Positions 31,581 through 43,286 of a stretch of DNA of 64,000 nt are shown here, one piece after another (positions within the stretch are counted from its first letter, which is position 1; every line of letters starts with the position of its first letter). The DNA lies in contig CP136069.1 in NCBI GenBank assembly GCA_032622095.1, forward strand, positions 84,960,958 through 85,024,957, read 5' to 3'. Origin of the DNA: Siphonodentalium dalli (Eukaryota > Mollusca > Scaphopoda > Gadilida > Siphonodentaliidae). The notes below the pieces were generated by a model. It made no database searches and had not been told where the DNA came from. It saw only the letters and a list, made by a program, of their open reading frames with translations. The translations under genes were made by a program, and so were the position numbers.

Positions 31581-31929
31581 AAATCTACAGATTCCCAACT
31601 CCCCCAGAAGCATGATTTAATCAATTCTGCCAATAAGTAATCTCGCTGGCGGTTTCTGTTCATTCATGAGAATATGAGATCCTCTCAGCATCTCTTATCT
31701 AAATCTCATCAACTGAACCAATATATTTGCTTGAAGAAGTAACCACTTGAAGACAACTGATCCCTGTCTCACCAAAAGGTTAATTTTGTCAGAACCTTAT
31801 ATTGCTTAATAGCGTTTAGAGCACAATTCCATTGTTGCACTCCGGACCCCAATTTTTAGTAAAGCACACCAATTTCCAAGGTGTGTTCAATGTCGAGTTG
31901 TGTGTGTCATGATGAAACAAGCTCAAGTT

Positions 31930-32450
31930 CAAGTGATGTGGCTGTAGGGTTTCCATTTGGAGGGGTGGGGTGTGCACCTTGGAAATTCCAAATTCCAACT
32001 GCACACCCCCCCCCCCCCTTGAACAACACAAAACTCACACAAATTTGCATAATTCCATTTTGCACACGCCCCACCCCCTTCCCCACCCACAGGGAGTGAC
32101 CAGGTATGATAAAATTTTGAAATCTGAAGATGATAATTGCAAATTCCTAGCATCTAGAATGGCCTCAAGCTTTCCAATTGTTGAAAATTTCAAACTTGAT
32201 ACCCCCGCCCAAGGTTGAAAAATTTCCAAGTGATTGTCATTTCAGTCCAATTTCATTTCAATTTTTACCAAAAGTAGGAAAATATGCAAATGTAGGTCTA
32301 TAAAATAACAAATTCCCCACTAATAAATGGTTGGAAAATCAAACTACGAGACAATTTCAACCTATTGTTCGTGTGAAATTTCCAACTAATTTTGTGTCAC
32401 GTATGAAATTTCCAACTGTTAATAATTTTGACCGAAGTCAAATGCCCCCC
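31930..32450 (+). repeat. Repeat J, relative of the L2 interior
   Basis: Shared with 54130-55130: GGTTTCCATTTGGAGGGG-like text, CACCTTGGAAATTCCAA, TTGCATAATTCCATTTTGCA, AATTGTTGAAAATTTCAAAC-like text and GTGTGAAATTTCCAACTAAT. C-rich runs interrupt it. Its own ends were not found. Confidence 0.6.
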
Positions 32451-32854
32451 TCCCCTATTAAATCTATAAGTCTAAAATGCTACCACCAACAATGAGACAG
32501 AAAGCAATAATTCAATACATTTACTCATATCAGTTCCCATCTTGGCAAAGATTTATAACAATCTCTATTCTGAAACTTCTTACAATCTCCCTTTCTCTCA
32601 CTCACAGTAATGGGTCTCAGGTGTATCAACAATTAGACCTGTAATGTACCTGAATAACAGGTACCCTCTGAATCTCCGTGGGTAATCATTATGGGGTATA
32701 CTCATGGCATTATATAACAGATGTCGAACATTAACTTGTTTCTTGAAGGGAATGCACATCTGCCTCTAGGGGAAATTGGTCTCAGAACGTCTCCAAAGAA
32801 AATAGTAATTTTGGCACATTTTCAGCCCGAATGATTGATTTATCACCAGTTTGT
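32451..32854. other. Unassigned stretch
   Basis: Nothing recognised. Confidence 0.4.
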
Positions 32855-32862
32855 TGTCAGTC

Positions 32863-33306
32863 CAAGCCTGCAAATAGTGGGCTTGTCATTTGCAGAATAA
32901 GGTCCCCAGAGAGTGAATTTAGTGAATCTATCCTGCACAGCGGGCTAACATCACCAAATTCACCCTCTGAGAACCTCATTCTGATTAGACCTAAACTGTT
33001 ATGGGAGACCTAGGATCAGACTCAAATCCCCAGTTAAAGTTGGTGATGTTCACCCAAATAGTCATGTCGATTATACATTTTATCTTCTGCAAATTAGGGG
33101 ATATATAAATTTCCCAGAAGGGAAAAAGTAACTAAAACAATGTTAATTTGAAACTATAGGGTACTTCCAGAAGATGAGGCCTAAGCAGAATGAGGTCCCC
33201 AGAGGGAGAATTTGGTGATGCTAGCCCACTGTGTGGGATAGCATCACTAAATTCATCCTCTGGGGACCTCATTCTGCAAATGACAGACACTATATTAGCA
33301 GGCTTG
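32863..33306. mobile_element. hAT-like MITE A5
   Basis: CAAGCCTGCAAATAG .. TATATTAGCAGGCTTG, flanked by TGTCAGTC / TGTCTGTC (7 of 8). Hairpins at both ends. The spacer is in reverse order relative to A4 (CTAAACTGTTATGGGAGACC next to the left hairpin), so it is inserted the other way round. Confidence 0.85.
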
Positions 33307-33652
33307 TGTCTGTCAGATCTCCTTGCAAGTGAAGAGGCATCAGAGTATTGTAGTTCATAATCTATTCAAAATATAGATAACACTAAGTTTTTCATGGCAT
33401 GATATACATTCATTATCTGCTTGAATTGGACTCAAAACGGAACACTAACAGACACAGGCTAGACCATAACAAATAATTCTGATATTGTTTTGCTTTAGCA
33501 GCCTGCATTGTAGATTTTATGACTTTAGACAAAAAATTATAAAACGCTTTTCACTAACACTCAACAGTGTTCAGAACAATAAATATAGCATTTTTTCACC
33601 AATATAAATAAAACACTGGCATGTTAATGGAAGTAAATACATGTACATAATC
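33307..33652. other. Unassigned stretch
   Basis: Nothing recognised. Confidence 0.4.
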
Positions 33653-33660
33653 ATTTGACC

Positions 33661-34020
33661 CAAGTCTGAATAAAGAGTGTCTGCATGACAATTGCAGAAT
33701 GAGGTCCCCAGAGAGTGAATTTAGTGACAATATCCCACACAGATCACAGCTAGATGTTCACCCATTATATTGTCACCTCGATTATGCATGATCTTCTGCA
33801 ACTTTAATAGGGGATACAGAAACTGAACAGAAGGGAAAAAGGAACAAAAAAAAATGTTAATTTGAAACTATAGAAACTTCCCAGAAGATGAGGCCCAAGC
33901 AGAATGAGGTCCCCAGAGGGTGAATCTGGTGATGTTAGACCACTGTGTGGGGTAGGATCACTAAATTAACCCTCTGGGGACCTCATTCTGCAAATGTCAA
34001 ACAGACTATATTCAGGCTTG
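33661..34020. mobile_element. hAT-like MITE A6
   Basis: CAAGTCTGAATAAAGAGTGT .. CTATATTCAGGCTTG with flanks ATTTGACC / ATTGGACC (7 of 8). The left hairpin has lost its second arm; the right one (33900-33992) is intact. Confidence 0.85.
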
Positions 34021-34254
34021 ATTGGACCCCCTTCATGTAGGCACCATTCGATTGCACATAACTGTTCTAAATGTCTAATTATGCATTCCAGTACAGACTC
34101 AATATGCCACCTCTGTGATGGACATTTCACACCATACTCTAGGAAGTGGCAACGTCATTACCCTCTTTACCCTTCTTGCTCCACCACTGCACCAGTCAAA
34201 AAACAAACAAAAATGGAGGTCAAAGAATTCTGCGGATACCAAGACACCAAGACA

Positions 34255-34513
34255 CCAATCAATCAATCAATCATGTTTATTTGTACGGTACACCATATAT
34301 GGTCAAATGTACATGAACACAGAATAACAAGACAAAATGGACGGATTACAAAAGACAAAGTTAAGTAATAACAATGATATATGGTGGTATACGATGATAG
34401 ATGGCAATATACATATGTTATACCGGTATATGCCTCCCATAAGTTGTGATACTATATGAAGATGGTTGGCAAATATACCATTCAGATTTGAAACTGGCAA
34501 CACTGGCATGGTC
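34255..34513 (-). mobile_element. LINE 3-prime untranslated end with ATTG tail
   Basis: Minus-strand continuation after the stop of the retrotransposon frame. It ends with CGTACAAATAAACATG (an AATAAA signal) and then an ATTG repeat (GATTGATTGATTGATTG), the kind of short tandem tail seen on CR1/L2-like LINEs. Confidence 0.75.
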
Positions 34514-35164
34514 TCAAGTCGAAGAATCTTTGTTAATTCTTTTTAGTTGTACTCGATTTAGGAGTTCGTTACTCGGTTGCCAAACCCCTTTCTTTTTAAA
34601 TCCACAGTAGACGAAGTGTGCCAGAGCCCGCATAGTTTTTAAGTCGCGGCTGGTCATTATTTGTTTAAATAGCTTCTCGTTGGGGATGTTTAACAGATTG
34701 GGAGATAAGTTCTCGTAAAATAGGGAGCGCTCGTCTGACAATGTAGTACAGTAAATAAGAAAGTGTTCTTCGTTGTCGATTTCATTGCATGTTTCGCAAA
34801 TTCGGTCCTCTTCGTCGAGATCGAAGTAGCGTCCGCGTTCGATGCCCAAGGTGTGGCAACTTATTCTTAATTTTGTCAGAGATTCACGCTGTTTTGGGAC
34901 GGAAATGACGTTGAGATATTCTTCCAAAGAAGTCATCGTTTTAAATGTTCTGTACGTTCTAAGTTTGTTCCTTGGAGGATCACGCCGATTGCTATTTTTG
35001 GGAAGTTTTGTGCGGATAGTATCATTAAATATTTGTTTTTGTATTGAGTTATTGAAGAAGTCATTAATGTCGTGACGTGGGGACATGGATGTGACTAATT
35101 GTTGACATTGTGACAACGACCTGCTCCATGAATCCAGATTAGATTCACCAAGACTACACAACAT
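34514..35164 (-). pseudogene. C-terminal fragment of a non-LTR retrotransposon ORF2
   Basis: A 216-codon frame matching the piece that follows the reverse transcriptase domain in many animal LINEs. At about residues 96-145 it reads LTKLRISCHTLGIERGRY, then RICETCN and EEHFLIYC. That is the H/CCHC-like C-x2-C-x(9)-H-x(4)-C zinc-knuckle pattern with the typical R-x(5-6)-L-x-IE-x-GRY lead-in. The stop is followed by a 3-prime tail with AATAAA and ATTG repeats. The reverse transcriptase and endonuclease parts are missing: the frame meets a stop just upstream of its first ATG, and A7 begins about 70 bp further. It is a 5-prime truncated, dead copy. The exact clade (CR1, L2 or a relative) is open. 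Confidence 0.8.
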
Positions 35165-35232
35165 AATTACCCACTAATTTTGATGTTCTCCAGAACAAAA
35201 AAACATTACAAGATATGATTACATAACATAAA

Positions 35233-35662
35233 GACAGCAAATAGTGTGTCTGACATTTGAAGAATGAGGTCTCCAGAGGGTGAATTTAGTGAAGCTATCC
35301 TGCACTTGTGGGCTAGCATCACCAAATTCACCCATTTGTCACCTCCAATATTCATTTTATCTTCTGCATATTAGGGGATATAGAAACTTCCCAGAAGGGA
35401 AAAAGTAACTAAAAACAATGTTAATTTGAGAGTATATATACTTCCCAGAAGATGAGGCCCAAGCAGAATGAGTTCCCCAGAGGGTGAATTTGGCAATGCT
35501 GCGAGAGCTTTCCGATGAATGGCAACAAGCCATATTTCTGACTAAATCCTGAAAAGTTACCCATAATTCTGCTGTGGTTAAGAGGTTGATTAATTAGAGC
35601 ATTACTGTAGCATCACTAAATTCATCCTCTGCCAAATGGCAGACACACTATTTGCAGGCTTG
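35233..35662. mobile_element. hAT-like MITE A7, split by B12
   Basis: AGCAAATAGTGTGTCTGACA .. ACACTATTTGCAGGCTTG. The left hairpin has lost part of its second arm. The right hairpin is interrupted at its loop (about 35500) by the half-length foldback B12, and resumes at TAGCATCACTAAATTC. Confidence 0.8.
35502..35607 (-). mobile_element. Foldback MITE B12, half length, inside A7
   Basis: From GAGAGCTTTCCGATGAATGG to TAGAGCATTACTG, then TA. Only the right arm is present. Confidence 0.8.
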
Positions 35663-36094
35663 AAAACAGCTGGATCCAATTAACTTATGGTATAACTTCA
35701 GGTAGAGGATCCAAAGCTTCAAATGCAATATTAGAAATTCAGGCTCTGTATGGTAGTTGTGCAGCAGGTTTTAACAAGAAAACCATAGTCAGAAATGGTA
35801 ACGCGCTCAAGATCATATATGATATACCCATGATTGCAATTATAGAATCTTTTTCATTTCTGTTATTTGTAATTGGCATAGCTTATCACAAACCAAAAAT
35901 AAAAACGAAATTGAAATTCTCAACTACACCTTTTACCAGGCTCGGCCTTGGAGTCACACTACAGCTCGGCCTCGGGGCGCACTACAACTTTTAATGTGTC
36001 CCAATATTTAACATTCTATAAATAGATCCCCCAGCGCTATGGCAGCGCCCAGGCGAAACAAGAATTTGTACATTAGTATACACGTAGCACGCGT
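35663..36094. other. Unassigned stretch
   Basis: No recognised family. Contains AGGCTCGGCCTTGGAGTC followed by a second CTCGGCCTCGGGGCGCA at 35939-35980. Confidence 0.4.
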
Positions 36095-36370
36095 AATAAC
36101 CATTTCTTTACTGAATGGATTCTCTCACTCAGTTATAAAAGTGTACATTGGAATGGTAAATTTTTCATCTGGAGGGGTACGTGTTCAGGAAAAACAAGCA
36201 GACAACGTGTTCAGGAAAAACAAGCAGACAACAGATAATAAAAGTGCAGAATGAGTCTTATTTATTGGAGGGAAATGTTCAGATAATAAGTTCAACAAAT
36301 GACCTGTTGAACTTATTATCTGAACATTTTCTATGGGATAACTGTTCATCATTGAAGCTTTACTAGTATA

Positions 36371-37410
36371 CAGTAATGCCCTAAATAATCGACTCCTTAA
36401 CCACAGCAGAATTATGGGTAATTTTTCAGGATTTAATCGGAAATATGGCTTGTTGCCATATTTCCGACTAAATCCTGAATAAAAGGTCAGCCGACCACAG
36501 TGTCCCCCGACAACGTGGCAAGTCGATGCCGCCTTGTTAAAGAACAAGCCATATTTCCAACTAAATCCTGAAAAATTACCCATAATTCTGCTGTGGTTAA
36601 AGAGTCGATTATTTAGGGCATATGGCTTGTTGCCATTCATCGGAAAGCTCTCAGTGAGAGCTTTCCGATCAATGGCAACAAGCCATATTTCCAACTAAAT
36701 CCTGAAAAATTTCCCATAATTCTGCTGTGGTTTAGGTAGCAGTACACGATTTCACGGGTTGTAGGGGTCTGAAAAATAGAAATATAAGTATCTGGCGGGC
36801 ATAACGGCCAGTGTAGCCTGTGTTAACTGTGTCATTACTGGTTTGAAGGTTTATTTATTTTACAAAACTGGGAAAGTTCTCAAAAAAGTAAAAAATTTGG
36901 ATACGCAACAGGGTTTTCGTATTCAGTGAAGGCCAACTCTGTGTTATTGATTACAGGAAAATAGCCCGATTTCTCTCCCCTGAATTCTGTCATCTGGGCT
37001 CGCAAGACTTTTTTTTCAAATTGATACGATAACTTTTTTTCTATTTCAAATATTTCTCAGCGCTAGCATAGCTCTATCAGGTGGAAGAATCTTATTTACT
37101 GACATTCGCTCTATCATGGTCTGTTTTTGGGTTGAAAATGGCCAATTTGAGTACAAAAATGGGTAAAATTGAGCAGTTCGTGTGTGCTAACCAAGGGGCA
37201 TAACTCAATGACAAACTGTACGAAGAACCAAAAGTACATTTATATGATTACACCTAAAATTTCTGTCGAAATTAAAACATGCTCGATGGAATATATGCCA
37301 ACGATAATGGCTTAGCACTGATTTGAAGTACAGTACCCCCTCCCAGGTTGGCAAAATTGCTGGAAATCGTGTATTGCTACCTTAGGGGTTGATTATTTAG
37401 GACATTGCTG
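36371..37410. mobile_element. Foldback MITE B13, inside K2 and itself split by M
   Basis: CAGTAATGCCCTAAATAATC .. GATTATTTAGGACATTGCTG with TA on both sides (36369-36370, 37411-37412). It has four arm copies and part of the unique interior of B10 (AAGGTCAGCCGACCACAGT). The final terminal piece is separated from the rest by M. Confidence 0.85.
36735..37381. mobile_element. PIF/Harbinger-like element M, inside B13
   Basis: Inverted ends GGTAGCAGTACACGATTT and AAATCGTGTATTGCTACC. TTA is duplicated on both sides (36732-36734, 37382-37384); intact B elements show GGTTTAGGGG at this spot, confirming a 3-bp duplication. TTA/TAA targets and GG-start ends fit PIF/Harbinger. At 647 bp with no transposase frame it is non-autonomous. 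Confidence 0.85.
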
Positions 37411-37425
37411 TATAAAAAGGGTTAA

Positions 37426-38682
37426 ATATGCATCAAAGACCACATTGTCCTCAAAGAGTATATTAAGTACAAAGACATATGTTATATGGTGAATGGGAAT
37501 CATGTTGAAACACTTAAGTCCTGTACTGGTTCCTCCCTATCTACCTCCCAAATAACAAGTGGAACAGATTGCTACAATAATGAAACATTGCCAGAAAATG
37601 GAAAAGCAGATTGCATGCACTGCAGGTATTATGAGTTTATTCTTCCCCCGTTTATTTTCATATCATATTTATTGACCAAATTTCCATCACATTCAATCAA
37701 CATCAAGCTTTTGATTAATAAATACTCATCGACAATTAGTTCACTTTGGATCGAATGTTCAGATAAAAAGTTCAACAAACAGGCCTTTGAGAATATGCCG
37801 GCACTAGGCAGTATGCCACATGGGGGTATGCACCACAGACAGTCCATCTCTTGTTTTATCCTGCCTCATCAAATAGTGTTTCTACTTCTTTTGTTTTGTT
37901 TTCCCCGATTTGATTTGTTTGTATTCTTTTTTTTATATATGTAATTGCTGTGAGCTGAGAGATATTGACAGACTCTCCTGGAACGACAGTTTAATATCCC
38001 CTTTAGGGCAGTTTAGGATAATATCATGTTACCGTGTACAGAAGTTAAAAAAAATCATCTATAAAGAGGAAACATTTCATGGATATACTGTGGATGGATA
38101 TTATTTTAATTATTTACATTGATACTTGCTTTCAATAATGTTGGTTGTGTTATTTGTTTGTTACAATATGTGACGGCTACAATATTACTCAGTTTATTTG
38201 CAATATTAATATATTCACCCATGGATGATCATCTATGACGCCAAAGGGTTAAACAATAAATCAGCGCTTTTGGTTGGCAACTAGGTGTGCAATGTTGTTT
38301 CAAGTTCATAATCTATTCCAAGAAAATCAATCAATTTTTCATATCCTAAAATGCATAAAAACGATTCGTGAAATTGACAGAAAACTCTCAAGAAGAAGGA
38401 TAATGCAGGATATTGAGAGCTAATGCCGTGGATTTAGTGGGTTTGTGCAATAACATTACTGTCTTTTATATCACGTCTTGAGACAGGAGGTAATTACCCA
38501 GGATGCACTTGAATAAAATTTCACCTAATCCTCTGCATTATAATCCTCCAGAAGCACCAGAGCTGCCGATATAGGGCCCACAGAGGTTGGAGAAATTTGG
38601 TTCATATGAACCGAAGCCATCTAAAGTAGAATCTCGGGATCTGCCAAGAAATTTCAGGATAATCGAACTGGGAGAAACCACA
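37426..38682. other. Mostly unassigned stretch
   Basis: No gene supported. A 152-codon plus-strand frame (37486-37944) shows no known domain and covers a K-like remnant (about 37720-37790, GATCGAATGTTCAGATAAAA). I regard it as chance. Confidence 0.5.
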
Positions 38683-39066
38683 GCAAGCCTGCAAATAGTG
38701 TGTTTGTCATTTTGCAGAATGAGGTCCCCAGAGGCTGAATTTTAGTGATGCTACGCCGCACATCAGGCTAGCATCACCAAATTCACCCTCTGGGGACCTC
38801 ATTCTGCTTAGGATTCATCTTCTGGGAAGTATCTATAATCTCAAACTTTTTCCCTTCTGGGAAGTTTCTATATACCCTAATATGCAGAAGATAAAATGCA
38901 TAATTGAGGTGACAAATGGGCTAACATCACCTTCAACTGGCGAACTTCAATCTGATCCTAAGTCTCCCATAGCAGTTGAGGCCTAAGCAGAATGAGGTTC
39001 CCAGAGGCTTAATTCGCCCTCTGGGGGACCTCATTTTGCAAATGACAGACACACTATTTGCAGAGC
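38683..39066. mobile_element. hAT-like MITE A8
   Basis: CAAGCCTGCAAATAGTGTGT at the left; ACACACTATTTGCAGAGCTC at the right. Left hairpin intact; right hairpin reduced by an internal deletion (CCAGAGGCTTAATTCGCCCT). No clear target duplication. Confidence 0.8.
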
Positions 39067-39280
39067 TCAGTAATATGTGCCAAGTTCTATTCACTATTCT
39101 TCCCTGATATATTGGATCTATGACACAACTTGCATTGCTGCAACTAATCAACAGCAAAATAAATACAAAACATTTTGGCTATGACGTAAGATGATATATG
39201 GACTACTTTCTGAAAGAGTGGAATCATGATTGAAATTGACAACCTCTTGATGAACTAATGCAGAGAATGGAATATGATTA

Positions 39281-39773
39281 GATCATGTCATGTATCTCTA
39301 CTAGGGCTAACGCCCGCAGAGATCATATTCCACCAGTACAAAACCTGGGAACTTTTTGAAGTTTTGACAGGGGAATAACGCGGGGAATATATTTCTTAGT
39401 TGTTATATGTTTCTTAATAATGTACTTTACTGTAGGTGAATGTCCCAACTCAAAATTGCATATTTTCTCTGACTTTTGTGAGCCGATATTGCAATGAACA
39501 CCGAATTAATTACCCAGAATAAATTCCATAATTGTAAGCGACGCAAAGCAAAATCGCTCACAAATTTACTTAAATTGTGAAATTTCGAGTTGGGAACTTC
39601 GCATACATTGAAGTACATTATTAAGAACAGATAATAACTAAGAAATCTATTCTCCGTGTTATTTTTCGACTTTATAAGGTTCCCTGTCAAAACTTCAAAA
39701 AGTTCCAAGGTTTTGTACTGGTGGAATATGATCTCTATGGGTGTTAGCCAGAGTAGAGATTCATGACATGATC
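39281..39773. mobile_element. TA-target inverted-repeat MITE G1
   Basis: GATCATGTCATGTATCTCTA .. GAGATTCATGACATGATC with TA on both sides (39279-39280, 39774-39775). Long arms pair through GAGATCATATTCCACCAGTA and TTAATAATGTACTT. The centre has GCGACGCAAAGCAAAATCGC. The reference copy for family G. Confidence 0.85.
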
Positions 39774-39879
39774 TAGGAATATGATATTCCTTAAAGCTAT
39801 GGAAGGTGTTCGTAGATAGTACAGCTGAAAATTACTACCAAGTTTGTTGAACTATTATTTCCAAGAAGAACATGAAATT

Positions 39880-40435
39880 ACAGCATCAATGACACTGTAG
39901 CTCAACTCGGAGAGGGGATTATGTCATTCATTACAGTCAATGGAGAGATAAGGAGTGCAGAAAGTTTAAATGTTTAAGGAATACCCGAGGTCAACTCGAA
40001 GGAACATAGGAAGTTTGGGATCAATTGGATAAAAATGTTGGCTGTAGAACATGCTGAAGTATTCATACATGAAAAGAGTAAAATCCAAGATGGCTACCAG
40101 TGGCCATGTTTTTCACAGAATTTTTTTTAAATTGATAGCTCCCATCTACAAGTGAAGACCTAAGCATGCCTGTAAATTTTTAAAACATTTCTCCAATAAA
40201 TGTGCGCTGCTGGATTCAAATGTGAAATCCAAGATGGCTGCTGGAGGCCACGTTTTGTAATACACATGAGAAAAAATCCCCATCTAGAGGTCACCTCGAA
40301 GATCACTATAAAGTCTGGTGACGATCAGATGAGGGATGTGGCCTGTAGGTTGTGCCGAATGATTTAGTCATGCAAAGAGTAAAATCCAAGATGGCTGCTA
40401 GCGGCCATGTTTTTTGACGAATTTTGTTATTTGAT
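39880..40435 (+). repeat. Dispersed repeat U1 with ATCCAAGATGGCTGC units
   Basis: Begins with CATCAATGACACTGTAGCTC, shared with U2. It then has three units of about 150-160 bp, each with GTAAAATCCAAGATGGCT, GGCCATGTTTTT and, in the better copies, GATGAGGGATGTGGCCTGTA. Not coding. Confidence 0.75.
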
Positions 40436-40581
40436 CCAGTTTTATTTAATTGGTAAAAATTTCAATAATGCATGTATTTAGTGTAACAATTACCCTAATG
40501 GGGAGTCTGCTGCCTTGGTGATCGCTGCATCCAGCACAACTGATTTTTGGCAATCAGTGCAGTTGCACCCATTGATTTCAA

Positions 40582-40844
40582 TTAACCCTTTAATGACGGG
40601 ATCTGAGCTGGTGTAGCATTAAAAAACCTGTGCAGTGCATTATCTTATATATGAGAGTCTCCCATAAGGAGCCTCGCATATATAAGGGAATGCCTAGCTT
40701 ACAAGGTCAAAGTAAATATTGTTAGGCCAATGTATATCCTCTTATATATGTGAGGCTCCCTATGGGACACTTGCATATATAAGAGAATGCATTGGCACAG
40801 GGTTTCAGGATTTTCAGGAAGCTCCAGTCATAGGGAACGGTTAA
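40582..40844. mobile_element. piggyBac-like MITE C14
   Basis: TTAA at 40582-40585 and 40841-40844. Left CCCTTTAATGACGGGATC, right GAAGCTCCAGTCATAGGGAA. Two TATATAAG hairpins and the ACAAGGTCAAAGTAAATATT spacer. Confidence 0.85.
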
Positions 40845-41130
40845 GATTACATGGAGTGTAGTATTCAGAGCTTTAAACACTTTTTATACCCCATTAACAT
40901 AAAATGTTTAAATATTAAATTACTGAATAGAAACTGGTGTGGCATGGACTACAGCAAAGAAAAAATAAAACCATCTCTTATCCCAAGTTCTCACTTTAGC
41001 TTTTAGAGGACTTCTTTTGCTATCAAATTCATCTGTAAAATGAGACCATAAAATTTACTTTATTATTACAGTTGCTAAAGGCATAAATCTTGCACCAATG
41101 TTGACATATGTACCAGGTAAATGGTATGTC

Positions 41131-41558
41131 CAAGCCTGAATTTAGTGTGTCTGACATTTGCAGAATGAGGTCCCCAGAGGGTGAATTTGGTGATGGGCTA
41201 GCATCACCAAATTCACCCTCTGGGGACCTAATTAAGCTAAGGCCTCATCTTCTGGTAATTATCTATAGTCTCAAATTAACATTGTTTTAAGTAACTTTTT
41301 CCCTTCTGGGAACTTTCTATATCCCATAATTTGCAGAATATAAAATGCATAAAAGAGGTTCCCAATGTGTACATCACAATATTCACCATTTGGGAACTTC
41401 AATCTGAGTATATGTCTCCCATAGCAGTTGAGGCCTAAGCAGAATGAGGTCCCTAGGGTGAATTTGGTGATGCTAGCCCACTGTGTTGGATAGAGTCACT
41501 AAAATCACCATTTAGCGACCTCATTCTGAAATTGTCAGACACACTAAATACAGGCTTG
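41131..41558. mobile_element. hAT-like MITE A9 with perfect 8-bp duplication
   Basis: CAAGCCTGAATTTAGTGTGT .. ACACTAAATACAGGCTTG, flanked by GGTATGTC at 41123-41130 and 41559-41566. The left hairpin has a shortened loop. The clearest full-length A copy. Confidence 0.95.
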
Positions 41559-41670
41559 GGTATGTCAATGAATGACATTATAATCGGTGACTGACATTAT
41601 GATCAGTCAACAACGTTATAATCGGACTGTCCCATACACACATAAAGACCAAGAGATGCCAATCATGACA

Positions 41671-42030
41671 TTAACCATTTACCCAACAGAAGGGCCCTGT
41701 GCCAATGCATTCTCTTATATATGCGAGTCGACCATAGGTCGCCTCGCATATATAAGAGAATGCATTGGCTTAACACATTAAAAATTATAAAATTGTTAAA
41801 GAATGTAAGAAACAATGGTAAAAAGTGTTAAAAAAAGATTTTTTTTAGGCCAATGCATTCTCTTATATATGCGAGGCGACCTATGGTCGACTCCCATATA
41901 TAAGAGAATGCATTGGCACAGGGCATAACTGTAACACTCACAATGTGGTCAAGGAGCCGGTTCCAATGATATCCATATGTGTATGGTTCTATTTGGCCGG
42001 TTTTGGCCGGTTTGTTGGGTAAAGGGTTAA
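41671..42030. mobile_element. piggyBac-like MITE C6
   Basis: TTAA at 41671-41674 and 42027-42030. Ends CCATTTACCCAACAGAAG and CCGGTTTGTTGGGTAAAGGG. Two long hairpins separated by AACACATTAAAAATTATAAA. Inserted in the opposite orientation to C5. Confidence 0.9.
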
Positions 42031-42117
42031 CCATTTCTAAACTAAATTCCCATTGCTAAGTTGTTCCAAAATCCAAACTATGAAAACCATGTTGTTCTGG
42101 TTTGCAAGACTAGCTAT

Positions 42118-42267
42118 GAATATGAATCACTCTGCTCTTGTATTTTTTGTTTTCTGTCTGCTGTCTGCTTTTATTACATGAACACCCCTCCAGATGAATA
42201 ATAGTCCATTCCGATATACACTTTTATATCTGAGGTGGAGACTCCATTTAGTATAAATAAGGGTTAA
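42118..42267 (-). mobile_element. K element fragment K5
   Basis: CTGTCTGCTGTCTGCTTTTA, CCTCCAGATGAATAATAG and the end TAAATAAGGGTTAA (TTAA 42264-42267), matching one side of K6. Confidence 0.65.
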
Positions 42268-42344
42268 TTGAAGATCAAGATCCATGAGGGAAATATGGCA
42301 TATGAAGCTTTATAACTTGGCCATTCTATAGTAAATAGATACTT

Positions 42345-42582
42345 GTGCCCATGCAGTTATAAAAATTTACATTGGAATGGTCTATTATTCATTGGGAGTG
42401 ATGTTCAGGAAATATAAGCCGATGACAGACAATAGAAAGTTCAGAAGGAATTGTATTCATTGGTGGGAAATGTTCAGATAATAAGTTCAACAAATGACCT
42501 ATGGTTATTTGTTGAACTTATTATCTGAACATTTCCGATGGGATAACTACTCATCAATGAGTATTTAGTATAGAAAGGGTTG
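42345..42582. mobile_element. K element K3
   Basis: TTTACATTGGAATGGTCTAT, then the core palindrome AAATGTTCAGATAATAAGTT / AACTTATTATCTGAACATTT (about 42469-42533) and the right end TATAGAAAGGGTTGA, with the TTAA decayed. Confidence 0.7.
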
Positions 42583-42590
42583 AAAATTTT

Positions 42591-42799
42591 GAGAGAAATT
42601 CCTATGCAACCTGAAGCAACCCAGTTTGACTGTGCAGAGATTTGAGAGAAATTCCTATGCAACCTGAAGCAACCCAGTTTGACTGTGCAGAGATTTGAGA
42701 GAAATTCCTATGCAACCTGAAGCAACCCAGTTTGACTGTGCAGAGATTTGAGAGAAATTCCTATGCAACCTGAAGCAACCCAGTTTGACTGTGCAGAGA
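42591..42799 (+). repeat. 53-bp minisatellite, four units
   Basis: Units start at 42591, 42644, 42697 and 42750 with GAGAGAAATTCCTATGCAAC and run through AACCCAGTTTGACTGTGCAG. I see no mismatch among the four until the last bases, so the expansion is recent or conversion keeps it uniform. Confidence 0.97.
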
Positions 42800-43286
42800 C
42801 CAAGTATAAGGATCATGAGATAACTTATTATTTATCATTGTCACCACATCCGATTGTAACTTGCAATATGATTGGCTACAACGCCATGTTCAAATCACCA
42901 GTTTAAACTTATTTGTCTGTTAGAACTGAAATTATAGGTGCTCAGAATTACAGACTCTGTATATGAATAAACACAGTCGTGCTGGTCCTGACTGCATAGG
43001 AAACAGGAGGGGCAATAGCTGGTGCCCCTTTACAAATGTGTGAGAGGAACCTCTAAATTAGTTTTATAACTTGTGATCCAATCCTCCCTGCACCATCTAT
43101 ACATCATATGTTATATAATATATTATTATCTTTTATGTTTCTTCTGTAATGAATACATGTATATTTTGGGGCAAATAAATGTTTAAAAGTTATAAATGTG
43201 TCCATATACATTGAGCAGTAGGGTGGGGGGGGGATTGGTTGGGTTGAAAATGAGGTGTTTGGGAAGGGTATGTGCCACATGTACAT
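42800..43286. other. Unassigned stretch
   Basis: Nothing recognised; includes a short G run at about 43214-43232. Confidence 0.4.

Larger units (their letters stand above)
36095..37425. mobile_element. TTAA-type MITE K2, host of a nested B13 and M
   Basis: Left end decayed TTAA then CCATTTCTTTACTGAATGG; right end AAAAAGGGTTAA (TTAA 37422-37425). Core palindrome AAATGTTCAGATAATAAGTT / AACTTATTATCTGAACATTT at about 36270-36330. A 26-bp direct duplication with GTTCAGGAAAAACAAGCAGA lies at about 36179-36232. B13 interrupts it near the right end. Confidence 0.8.

Noticed and set aside
33994-34368. 124-codon plus-strand frame with cysteine and histidine residues
   Set aside because: It covers the end of A6 and the reverse strand of the LINE tail. 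The Cys/His spacing fits no known finger.
37486-37944. 152-codon plus-strand frame
   Set aside because: No recognisable domain, low-complexity hydrophobic end, and it covers a K-element remnant.
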